Assembly: GCF_029784165.1 (NCBI RefSeq)
Contig: NC_073696.1
Coordinates: 182,793,998 to 182,857,997 of the forward strand
DNA: 64,000 nt
Source: Wyeomyia smithii
Taxonomy: Eukaryota; Arthropoda; Insecta; Diptera; Culicidae
Direction: 5' to 3'
In this document: one piece after another, positions 54,530 through 64,000 of the stretch
Numbering within the stretch: the stretch's first letter is position 1
How the letters are laid out: each line of letters opens with the position of its first letter
Notes under the pieces: generated by a model
Databases searched by the model: none
What the model was told of the DNA's origin: nothing
The model's input: the letters and a program-made list of their open reading frames with translations, nothing else
Program-made: the position numbers and the translations under genes

Positions 54530-55395
54530 CCTCCGTCTAATGATGTGCTAGGTCCAGTTTTCTGGAGCGCATCCAGTCCTCGACCTTGCGTATACAAGGT
54601 GCGGCCGTCAACTCGATCTCCTCGATCGACTCACCGTAAACCTCTAGCGTTATGTCGCCTGCAAAGCCGTCCATCACAACTCTTACAGGGAACTTGAGTT
54701 TCAACACCCTGTCATACATGACGTTTCCCAACATCGGACCCAGGATATAACATTGCGGGGCTCTTGCGGTGATTGGGACGCGGTTCTGACCCTCTTCCGT
54801 GTTGTAAACAAGTACTCGATTCTGGAAGTTATTTTCCACAATCTTGTACAATGACACCGGTATATGGATGCTACTGAGCGCGAGCGCTATGGAGTCCCAA
54901 CTGGCGCTATTGAATGCACTTTTTACGTCGAGCGTGACGATTGTGCAATAGCGTACTCCCCTTCTCTTTCGCTGGAGTGCTATCTCCGTCGTCTTGATGA
55001 GGAAGCGGATAGCATACAGTGTGAACCTGCCCTCCCGGAAGCCGAACTGGTTACTTGCCAGACCGTTTTCACCCTCCGTGTACCTCACCAGTCTGTTAAG
55101 GACAATCCTCTCAAGCACCTTGCCCGCAGTGTCCGGCAGGCGGGTAGGCCTATATGCCAATGGGTCCCCTGGCGGTTTCCCAGCCTTCGGCAGTCAGACC
55201 AGTTTCTGCCGCTTCCACCTGTCCGGAGAGAGACAGCCCGGAACAGCCCGAGTGAGGTGTTTATTCCCAGTCTGATTGTCAGGTTAGGGATACCATCCGG
55301 TCCCGGTGCCTTGCTCACACTTAGGGATTTGGCGATCACGATGAGTTCCTCATTCGTAACCCGCTGCCTCTTCCTCAACCTTGATACGACCACAG
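54530..55395 (-). pseudogene. R1-like LINE RT fragment nested in copy B
   Basis: The minus strand reads LSVSKAPGPDGIPNLTIRLG, then in another frame AYRPTRLPDTAGKVLERIVL, NGLASNQFGFREGRFTLYAI, TLDVKSAFNSASWDSIALAL, an APQCYILGPMLGNVMYD block (where PQGSVLGP-like wording is usual) and DGFAGDITLEVYG, where YADD is expected; the catalytic pair is lost. These motifs resemble the R1 clade. RTE-like sequence lies on both sides (55400-55900 and below 54520), so it is an insertion in the same orientation. Confidence 0.68.
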
Positions 55396-55399
55396 TTGC

Positions 55400-55900
55400 T
55401 CACGGTATAGGCACTCGCACATATCCTATCGAAGCAGGCCCTCTTGCTTGCCTTTATAGCACTCTTCAGCATTGATACCGTCTGAGAAATGCCAACTGGT
55501 AATCAGAATATGGTCGATCTGAGAGCAGGCTTAGCTATTTCGGATATCTCTTCGTGCAAAACTATCTGCTAAAGATTATCATATCTCTGGTTGCGGCAAA
55601 ATTCACCAACTCCAGGCCATTATCAATACTAGTTACATGGAGGCGGTGTCTACCAATGATATGACGGAAGAACTACTCCGTGCCAACCTGTGCGTTTGCG
55701 TCCTCGATGACGATGACGCACGCACTCACACGCTCTGTGTAAGTATAACACTTATTCTTCACTTCACGTTGGTTTGTCGTTTTTCGGTGCCGCCACGGTG
55801 CAGCTCCCTGGCTAAGATGCCCACGTGTGCTGGTTCAAATCGTTCCAATTATTGGCCATTTTCTTTATTCGTTATTCCTTATTCTTTATTTTATTTGGTT
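55400..55900 (-). pseudogene. RTE-like LINE endonuclease fragment (copy B)
   Basis: Minus-strand blocks VIVIEDANAQVGTE, HRLHVTSIDNGLELVNFAAT and a DRSTYNQIDHILITSWHFSD-like region match the central part of an APE-type LINE endonuclease (GDFNAQVG, NGxRL, IDHIL). The 5' boundary is vague. It precedes the RT fragment at 53293-54520 in the proper order. Confidence 0.5.
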
Positions 55901-55904
55901 AAAA

Positions 55905-56435
55905 AATCATCAGACATTTCGTTCGCCCTGGTCGATACCGATTGTTCTGATTTGTATTTATTTCTGGATTGTTTCTGGTAGAATATTTTCGGTATACTAC
56001 CTAGGCCCGCGATGTCTAATATTGCGACGGGTCCGCCGTCTTGGATACTGCTGGCCAGACACCATATTTCATAGATCGCTACGGATCTCAGTTAGCTTCT
56101 ACCAGAAGTGTTAGAACTAGATCTTTGCCAAGATTACTCGTATCCCAGTTAGTAGAATGAGAATGTTGAGATAGGGATGTTCTCGGTGGAGGTGATAGGT
56201 TACATTAAATTGCGCCTGCCAAATTTTGCTACCCTCAGAACATTGTTATATCATGATAAAGTGTAGGTGTTTTCTATATTCATACGTTATATTATTTTCG
56301 GAATCACTCATTATTGCGTATGAGTTTACTCTTCTTTTTAGTTCTACTGTACTGACCTCGTTGGTCATGTTTGCATAAAATACGGTAGTTTAAGAACTGA
56401 GAATTTACAATAGCGAATCGTTTCTTTGATCAGTA
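55905..56435. other. Unassigned sequence
   Basis: No feature recognised; short frames without motifs. Confidence 0.4.
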
Positions 56436-56439
56436 CAGT

Positions 56440-56655
56440 AAGGCTGATACAAATTTCGAATTCTTTTGTCCAAGGTTATCAAAGTTAGCAAAGGGGGTGG
56501 CAAAAAATAAATAACACCGAGACGAAAAAAAGAAATATCTTTGATCAAAGTTTGTGTGCAAGTTATGACGTTTGTAACTTGGACTCAAATAAATGTTGAA
56601 AAATAACACTTTATTATTATTATTATTATTTATTTCGCTTGCCTTTCGACGACAC
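56440..56655 (-). repeat. Dispersed repeat, inverted partner of 47322-47527
   Basis: Reverse-complement match from AAGGCTGATAC to CGACGAC, including the (TTA)n run. Differences are scattered, so the two copies are old or have diverged from a common source. Confidence 0.8.
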
Positions 56656-56778
56656 TCTCGCTGTCACCGGACTTGTTTGTTGCTAAATAAAGCATTTATG
56701 CTGTGGGAAAACCAATAAAATGAAGAAAACGGTTTGAGCATTTTTTTTCTTCCCCTTCCAATATTCAAGATTTTTGAA

Positions 56779-56798
56779 GGGGGAGGGGGGGGGGGGGT
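56779..56798 (+). repeat. Poly-G tract
   Basis: A G-run of about 20 bases with one A, next to a CT-rich segment. It could form a G-quadruplex and is a likely spot for sequencing indels. Confidence 0.9.
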
Positions 56799-56949
56799 TG
56801 ACATAAAATGCAAACAAAATTTGTAACGGCCTAACTATAAGGAAGAATTTAAGAGAATCTATAATTTTTCGGTTGCGAAACTCCCGCTCTGCCATTTGAG
56901 AATATATGTTTTTCTATGATATTAGCGTAGAGAACCCACCATTCATCTG

Positions 56950-58967
56950 TTTTTAACAAATTTGATTTCTGCCCATAGTGATGTCGATATTTTCGCAGTG
57001 CTGATTATAGTGACGCATCATGCGATTCATTGGGCCATTTTTTGAGTAGTTAGTTCTGTGAGAGTTTCCCGAAAATATTTTACGATTTCTTAATTGACGA
57101 CTGGGTGCATAAAAATTTAGTTGCGATAATAATTTAGAAGATTGCACGCGTTGAGAAATAATGTCATTGATAAAATAAAGCATTGAAAGTTCGCGGCGTT
57201 CTTTAAGTGCTTGTATGTCTATAAGCATGTAGCGTGCTTCATATGATGGTAAGGGAAATGCTGTCCAATTTAGCTTACGAAGCGCGTACAAAAGAAATTG
57301 TTTTTGGACAGATTCAATGCGTTCTTCATGTGTTACAATATAGGGATTCCATACAATGCTACAGTATTCCAGAATTGGTCGGACGTATGTAATATATAAT
57401 AGTTTGATTGTATATGGGTCTTGAAAATTGTGGCCGAAGCGTTTTATATAGCCCAGCATATTATTTGCTTTGTTGATAATTGTATTATAATGTTCTATGA
57501 ATGTAAGTTTGGAGTCTAAGATTACGCCTAGGTCCCTCACGCATTTTTCTTCTGGTTGGTTTCCTAAGAAAATGTTTGTAGGTAGTGTTACTGTTTTTCT
57601 GCTGAATGCTATTGAATTACATTTTTCGATGTTGAGTTGCAATAGAATTTTGTTGCACCAAGTGTAGAATACATAAACTTCATTCTGGAATATTTCGAAG
57701 TCTTCTGCATTGATTATTTCTATAAAGAGCTTCATGTCGTCAGCATATACAAGCACACGTATTGATTTGAGAAGAAAGGAAATGTCATTCACGTATAATA
57801 TAAAAAGGAGAGGGCCCAGGTGAGAACCTTGAGGAACCCCGAAAACTACTTCTTTTGGGTTTGAGAAGGAATTTTGGAAGCGGACTATTTGTGTTCTCTT
57901 TGTTAAGTATGACTGCAGCTATTCCAAGAATTTTGTTTCCATTCCGTATTTTTCGAGCTTGAAGAGCAATAAAGGTATGTCGATTCTGTCAAATGCCTTG
58001 CCAAATACATGAAATAATGGCAATTCCACGATAATTACGAATGTCAGATTTAGCGCCAGATTTGAAAATTGGCACTAAATATGAGGTTTTCCAGAGTTCT
58101 GGAAAAATTCCATTCTTCAGAGACATATTTAAGAGGTGTTGTAAAGGTGTAGATAGTTCTTCTGCCAAGTTTTTGAGAAAAATTGGAGCTATTCTGTCAG
58201 GCCCAGGACCTTTCGTAGCGTCTAAGTTTTTAAGTGCGTTCTGAATTTCGAATTCAGATATTTGATTGACAGATAAAGAATTCGAAAATTCAGGGAAATA
58301 CGAGAAATATTCGCAATCGCGATCTGTTTCTTCAAATGTGCTGTATATTTCTTGAAAAAAGTGGCAAAAAGACTACATATTTCATTATTAGTTTGTCCTA
58401 ATTTACTGTCAAGATGCATTCGTGATGGAAAGTTGCTACTTTTTAGTTTGGTTTTTACGTAATTGAAGAAGTTCTTAGGGCAGAACTTGATTTGATGTTC
58501 GACTTTACGGTTATGCTCTTCATGCGCAATTTTAATGGCTGCGTCAAGTTGACGGCAAATTTCTTGGTAATTTTGAAGATTTTCGCTATTGTTGTCTTTT
58601 TTGTATATTTTATGTGCTTTTTGTTTTCTATGTTTTAGGTTCTTCAATTGTGGATTAAACCACACTATTTGTTGATGTTCGTTCGTCTTCTTGTTCTTAG
58701 TGGTACATTTTCTGATATAATTTGATTAATTATGTCATAAAATTTTAATACTTCTTCGTTGACATTTTCTTCTTTACAAATAATACTACGCCAATTTATT
58801 ATGCGTAGTCTACGTTTGACTTGTTCGAAGTCAGTTTTGTGGTATTCCGGTACATCCTCGTACTCGCAGTCGCTAGGGTACGAACTGTTATTCATGTTAT
58901 GTGTTAAACAGCTGTTGATACTATTCAGATTTGTAAAACAAAAAGTACAATTCATAATTTCTTTCAA
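56950..58967 (-). pseudogene. Jockey/CR1-like LINE ORF2 (minus), broken
   Basis: The minus strand carries the linker (KAHKIYKKDNNSENLQNYQE, FCPKNFFNYVKTKL), RT blocks PGPDRIAPIFLKNLAEELST, IFKSGAKSDIRNYRGIAIIS, KAFDRIDIPLLLFKLEKYGM, VVFGVPQGSHLGPLLFILYV, and in one open frame of 279 codons (57792-56953) VLVYADDMKLFIEI, VRDLGVILDSKLTF, VRPILEYCSIVWNPY, VQKQFLLYALRKL and LLSQLNFYAPSRQLRNRKIF. About 50 residues are missing between IIS and KAFD near 58005, plus shifts. It is related at the C-terminus to the LINE at 4496. The endonuclease is mostly absent, so the copy is 5'-truncated. Confidence 0.8.
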
Positions 58968-58969
58968 AT

Positions 58970-59833
58970 TTACAAAAAAAAAATTCTTTTATAATTAAAC
59001 TCAATTGAATCGACGAATGAGTATTAGAGTCGAGTTGGGTTAAACCGTTTCAACAGGCATACAATTATTATTAGCTATTAACCCCTAAATGAGCTGTTTT
59101 TTATGTCTATTAATTGTAATGTTGGCATCGGTCACTTTGTGCAGAACCCCACCGTAGCCGCTCTGTTGTTGTGTACGATAGTGTAGTTAGTATATCAGGA
59201 GAAACAGGATATTTATTACAGTCAATATATTACAGCTCGTTCGACGTGCAGCTTGAAGTAGCCGTTATACCATGCTTGACGCAGCTGAGCATGGCCTAAT
59301 TAGTATTAATTACCGCCACCTATCTTGTTGTCATGACAAGCATTACTAGCAGCGTACTACCGGGGCAATAGGTTCATAAACGTTGAAGTGTAAATAAAGC
59401 CATCACTTACTCCAGGTATGGTGTAATAAAAATAAGAGTTTGCTAGAGGATATTGAAGCTACCCTATGTTAAACGAATAAAAAAATCAATTTTCTTAGCT
59501 TCAAGGTAACTGAAAATATGAACACAGGAATGGCGTTTATCTGAACAAATACCAACCTTCAGCTTTATTTCCAGAAAAGGAATGAGTACCGGAATTGGCT
59601 TTCCGAACAAGTCGACGAAATTCTTTAAAAAAGCAGTCTATTATTTTATTTTCATTAAAATCATTGCATGGATTTCTATCTGGTATATAATTTCCGACCA
59701 TTATTGTGGCTTACAACCTTAAAGAAAAATTCTGCGAATTGTAATTTTGAACGCTTGAACTGGAAAACAATTTTTCAGGTAACGAATCTGAGCAGTAAAA
59801 GATACAGTTGTAAACTGTCCTCCAAAATGTAGG
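58970..59833. other. Unassigned sequence, possible solo LTR
   Basis: A stretch from TGTTGGCATCGG (59132) to about 59430 has LTR-like features (TGTTGG start, AATAAA near 59394, TGTAA on both sides) but lacks a CA end. The rest shows nothing. Confidence 0.2.
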
Positions 59834-60283
59834 GTGATGAAGGTGATAACCTTTTTATACAGCGTTTTATTTTTCAAGTGCAAAATAACCCGAAGCGTTA
59901 CATCCAATGCAAAAGCCACATTACCGCTGGCAGCTGAAGTTCTACGGCAAGCTCAAACATTGCAACAAAGCTGTATTTTTTATGCTGATGGCCTGTACGT
60001 ATTTTACAAGCCACGGAAACCGCTACTTGCTGCGGAAGAACAGCAATTTCTAACTTTCTGAAAAGTTCGCTTATGTGTATACTCTGCCGGTTTCGTGCGG
60101 GGGAGGCGGAACCATCGGATAAACAAATTCTTGGATCAGCTTCTCCAAGTACTACGCGGAATTCCGCTAAAACAGAAGCGGATGCATGAGCATAAGAAAA
60201 TAAGAAACATTATCGGACCCTGGTACATCTTTTATCAAACCCGATGGCGGGAAAAAATAGCTTTACTTCTGTGGGATTACTGA
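59834..60283 (+). pseudogene. Unknown ORF with one in-frame TGA
   Basis: One frame is open for 75 codons to 60058, has a single TGA at 60059-60061, and stays open to 60283, about 149 codons overall. Readable parts are LAAEVLRQAQTLQQSCIFYA, DGLYVFYKPRKPLLAAEEQQ before the stop, and RRNHRINKFLDQLLQVLRGI, PLKQKRMHEHKKIRNIIGPW after it. Composition is coding-like, and the downstream half is strongly basic. I do not recognise it. A single-stop pseudogene, readthrough, or chance are all possible. Confidence 0.35.
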
Positions 60284-61005
60284 GATAAGTAAAAAGTTTC
60301 TCAGGAATTCCGCGGCTGGTAGCTCCTTCGATCGGGTTTACTCCAGCGCTAAAATATATTTACTTATAAACCGTGCCCTAATTCCAAGATACCTGCTCAG
60401 TTAAATCGAAGTATTAATGTGATTCAATGTTTACTTTAACCGTTAGTGTCACAGCGAAGTTGCGCACAATGTTCGCTGGACACCAATGGTTTTATTGTGA
60501 TATTTTCTATAAAGTTTTTTGAAAAAGTACTTTTACATGAATGGCTTACAAACTACAATTTGTTCTTTCTTCTTTTGTTGGCAGATTTTTTACTCTTTGT
60601 AAAGATTGTATCGCTGAAAGTGTAAGTCATAAAGTTCGTTTGTGTAAATTTGTTCTTGTGTGTACCTAAGGCAATTTTAAATATACATCAATGAATTTTA
60701 CAAAAATTTCAAGTCACTCTGTGAGCGCAAAAATCATGTCGACACACAATTTAAAGTTGTCTGGCTCACAATCTACGAACAGTAATAGTTGGCACCAACA
60801 AGCGGCTCTTGCGGTTTCGTCACCGGAGCTTTCCGTCCACCATCAGTAACTCGGTTGGGCAAAAGTGTAAGCTCAGTCCACATTCATGTTAATGAGTGTA
60901 GTATAAATTACGGGAAAACCTCAACTGAGGAATCAGGTGAGAATTGTAAATTGAACATTTCAAACACTAGTCCGCACGATGTTTTGCAGCACACAAACAT
61001 TGGTT
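60284..61005. other. Unassigned sequence
   Basis: No clear gene. Around 60700-61000 two plus-strand frames have coding-like composition (MSTHNLKLSGSQSTNSNSWH; EESGENCKLNISNTSPHDVL) but neither is long. The MITE at 61006 inserted at the end of the second. Confidence 0.35.
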
Positions 61006-62619
61006 AGTAGGGGTAAACAGGGTAAGACCGCCCTGCGGGGTAAGACCGCCCACCGTAGTTTTTACTACCAAGTTATAAAATAATTGAAAAATTTCTTTAA
61101 CGTGTCTATTACAGTATAATTACATAACATTTTGCACGTTTTTCTGTTTTGATAGTGCACGAACGGTCGCAGAAATAATCAAAAACAACCTTTCAGCTGG
61201 CAACCAGTCAATGCGCTATTGTTTTGCGGCAACGGGACTTGAGGTTTTTCAGTCTAAAAATCTATTGTTTTGTTCGTGAATATACGTTTAATCGCTTGCC
61301 TGAATCTATCTTCTTTCGGAAATATCGAAGGCCGTGAGTAATCTTGTAATTTTGACTACTTTTTCGGTCAAATATAAAAATGTTCCACTGGGGGTAAAGT
61401 CGCCCACTATACAAGGGGTAAAACCGCCACGAATCCAACTGCTTGTTGTTTTACTTCAAGACCCAAATGCCTCGACACTACAAAGGGAATATTTACAGGA
61501 TCAGTAAAGCAGCTTCAAGCCACATAAGACATCGATGTTAATCGACCATTTTCAATTTGGTTTAAGCTTTTCTAGTAATATATTTTAGCAAGACTTATTT
61601 TTGAAAAGAGTAAACCTGTGTGAAAATGGTGTTAATGAACCAAAATAATTTTTAGAGCCAGGACGGTGTGTTTGATAGGTATGACGTCTCCGGCAGAATT
61701 GAAAATAGTAGTTTTTTACTTCCGAAAAAAGTACACACTCTATAAAAATTTAAAGAAAAAATATAGAAATAGAATTAAAAATATATTTTTTTTCAATTTT
61801 TTTTGAAAAAAACATGTTTTTGCCTATAAAATCTACAAAAGGTAAGCTAAAATTTTATGGTTGTTGGATCATGGAGTAATAGAAATATTAATAGCTCAAT
61901 TTTTGTGAAGAATTTTTTTTTGACGGTTTATTTGGTGTATAGAGTCGTTGGTAATTTTGCTCTTCAAAAAAAAAAAACATAGAAAATTGAAAATATAAAT
62001 AAAAGAAATAATAATTATTAGTATTTTTCTATACATAATAAGTCTACAAAAGAATCATACAGATAGGTTTAATGAGTTTTAATTTTTAGCCCAAAGATAG
62101 GTATATTATGAATTCAATATCTTGAAAAACCCAAATTCTGAAAAATCTATTTGTTTTGAAAACCAAAAAAGTTACCTAAACATTGATTTGAGCTTGAATA
62201 ATCAGAAAACAAAATAAGTTAAAACTTAGAAAAAAAAAATTTTTTCAGATTTTTCACAGTGTATATTTTATTTAAAAAGAAAAAAAATACCATCTACAAC
62301 TTTGTCAGAGACACTATACCGATAGAATCAAACGTTTCGGCCCTAAAAATATTGTTTATCTTCAAAAAATGGTGGGCGATCTTACCCCGCTGGTGGGCGG
62401 GCTTACCTCGCATGAAAAAGATCTGCACATTTTCAATGAATTTTTAAAATTTAAAAAAAAGCTGGAAAATAAACAAAAATATTCCAGTTCTTATTTTTTA
62501 AATGCGGGTATTGAATAGAAGAACCTCTTAGCGAAGAAAAAATGATATTGCAGCCGCTACTTTTTTTTTCTATAAACAGAATTGCTTAAGGAGGCGGTCT
62601 TACCCCGCTTACCCCTACT
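61006..62619. mobile_element. MITE with GGGGTAAGACCGCC repeats
   Basis: Inverted ends AGTAGGGGTAAACAGGGTAA and (reverse complement) AGTAGGGGTAAGCGGGGTAA enclose 1.6 kb. TTGGTT flanks both sides (61000-61005, 62620-62625), a possible 6-bp duplication. The motif GGGGTAAGACCGCCCAC and variants recur in direct orientation in the left part (61017, 61036, 61388, 61408) and in inverted orientation in the right part (62371, 62390, 62592). The interior is very AT-rich and non-coding. Confidence 0.78.
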
Positions 62620-62625
62620 TTGGTT

Positions 62626-63356
62626 CGACATGTTGTACCACCTTACATAACTGACAGTGTGTTGTTTTTGATCGGTTGTTCTAGCTTCCCCAATGTGAAA
62701 AGACAATTATTTCATAATGAGAATAAAGAAAGACATTTATTTGAGATTTTTTTTATACATGTATTTCGTTCACAACTTGCGGACGTCTTCAGTGTCAATT
62801 TCAACCTAGTGTTTATAAGAAGAGTGAAGAGGTGAAATTCCGCTCAAATTGAGAATGTTTACAAAGTGCTTATTGCATAAAATGTGTCTATCGGAAATAG
62901 CGGGATGCGAGTCACTTGAAAACATCGCGTGTACCTTGTATTTAAAGAACACTTGAGAGAGGCCTTCATGTTGATGATCATGGCACATCTTCTGGACGCC
63001 TCTCTGAATGTTTTTCATGCAGACAGTTCATATAAATTTATAAGGGGCTGCACTCAGTGGAAACACACAAGCCACTTTCTGTTACTAGTCGGAGTTAATT
63101 AACATAAGTTATGGCTGACCTTGAACAGGGGACTAGCAACAAGGGCAATTCGATGTTGCGCGCGTTTTAATTCTATGAAAAGTCGTATCAATAAAAATCG
63201 TCTACTTCATAAAATATTAGTGTATTCAGAAAGAATCTATGTTTAAGAGTTGTTGCTAACTGTTATAGTGGAGAAGTACAAGGCTAAGTGCTGTGCACTA
63301 AGGTGGGACAAAAAATAAATGTTAACTCTCATGCACTTTTCGTGTTCCTTATGGCT
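62626..63356. other. Unassigned sequence
   Basis: No feature recognised. A frame at 62620-62835 starts in the flank of the MITE and shows no motif. Confidence 0.4.
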
Positions 63357-64000
63357 CCTATAAGAACTGTGTAACTTTTCAGATCGATCGGTGGTGCTAT
63401 ATTTCTGTGCCCGATTTTTAAAGTTTCCATACAATTATTCATGAGAAAATTCACTTTTTCAAAACTTATTCTCTAGAGATGTCCAGTTGACTCCTAAAAA
63501 TATATCGATACATGATATTTGTAGGAACTTTTAACATGCATGCTGCTATTGCAAAGTCTTAAGGTTGAGAAATAATTTCGCGTGGAATTAAGCTTGAAAG
63601 TGTGTTTTTGCCCATAGTATCTTCGGAGAATGCTCTAAAATAAATTTTACGCGGTATCTTTTTTATCACATGGTTGAATTTGCAACATCAGCATGCTGCA
63701 GCAGTATTGCTAGAAAAATTCAATGGTGAGTCGTTCGTCAGATATTCAATCGGATTGAGGGAAATAACTTCTTTTTACAAGCATCGTAGCGCTTTACGTT
63801 CTTTATAAGAGTTTTTCCCAGGAAAATTTCCTACAAATATCATGTGTTGATATATTTTTAGGAGTCAACTGGTCATCTCTTGAGAATAAGTTTTGAGAAA
63901 GTGGATTTTCTCATATAAAATCGTATGGAAACTTTAAAAATCGGGCTCAAAGGTATGTAGTTACACCGATCGATCTGAAAAGTTACACAGTTCTTATAGG
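63357..64000. mobile_element. Foldback element, cut by window edge
   Basis: The segment 63357-63535 (starting CCTATAAGAACTGTG and ending near ATTTGTAGGAACTTTTA) recurs in inverted orientation at about 63820-64000, with a spacer near 285 bp. The right arm reaches the last base of the window, so the true end lies beyond. No coding capacity in arms or spacer. Confidence 0.8.

Noticed and set aside
59132..59430. Solo LTR of a copia-type element
   Set aside because: It starts TGTTGG and has TGTAA on both sides, but no CA end and no matching second copy; too weak to call.
1..64000. CRISPR arrays, operons, ribosome binding sites
   Set aside because: The sequence is clearly eukaryotic repeat DNA; no regularly spaced identical repeats or bacterial gene organisation were seen.

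Overview
This window looks like repeat-dense, gene-poor chromosomal DNA of a mosquito, most likely a culicine close to Aedes. The reasons are its mobile elements: two tRNA-derived SINEs of types I associate with Aedes, an I-clade LINE, LOA/Lian-type LINEs, a DD37E mariner-like transposon of the mosquito ITmD37E type, a Ty3/gypsy element, a Transib relative and several hAT-type MITEs. Base composition is AT-rich. I find no undoubted multi-exon host gene. A few exon-like stretches of unknown identity (about 10045, 20295, 42220, 59834) are listed with low confidence.

Layout. 1-2970: 3' part of an I-clade LINE with one frameshift. 4496-7490: ORF2 of a Jockey/CR1-like LINE. 7500-11000: mostly unrecognised sequence. 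11550-16370: RTE-like LINE on the minus strand, split by a hAT MITE (itself carrying a mariner-type MITE) and by a Jockey-like fragment. 16390-19920: microsatellite, diverged tandem repeat, LINE fragment and a MITE. 20539-27358: complete Ty3/gypsy retrotransposon with near-identical LTRs and a 5-bp target duplication. 29647-33390: decayed LOA-type LINE. 33507-40183: hAT-type element carrying a complete I-clade LINE (34044-39895) with both ORFs open. 41352-41989: third hAT MITE. 42411-42770: SINE. 43280-51170: second LOA copy, broken by a 3.76-kb insert that holds a Transib element with ~0.8-kb inverted repeats, and by a DD37E transposon that is itself split by an I-clade fragment. 51990-55900: second RTE-like copy (minus), split by an R1-like fragment and by a MITE that contains a SINE. 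56950-58967: Jockey/CR1-like LINE (minus). 61006-62619 and 63357-64000: inverted-repeat elements.

The strongest candidates for something new are in the Ty3/gypsy element. A start codon inside the 5' LTR can be joined in frame to gag by splicing of a 900-bp intron with a GTAAGT donor and a pyrimidine-rich TTCCAG acceptor. That intron carries a series of about fifteen short stem-loops whose stems vary in a compensating way around a conserved loop. This would give spliced RNA for Gag and unspliced RNA bearing the structured array. Next are the Transib element, whose ends start with the RAG-type heptamer CACAGTG and whose centre keeps a broken transposase remnant, and the apparently intact I-clade LINE.

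Target-site duplications and inverted ends were read directly from the sequence. Family names rest on protein motifs recognised by eye; none was checked by database search.
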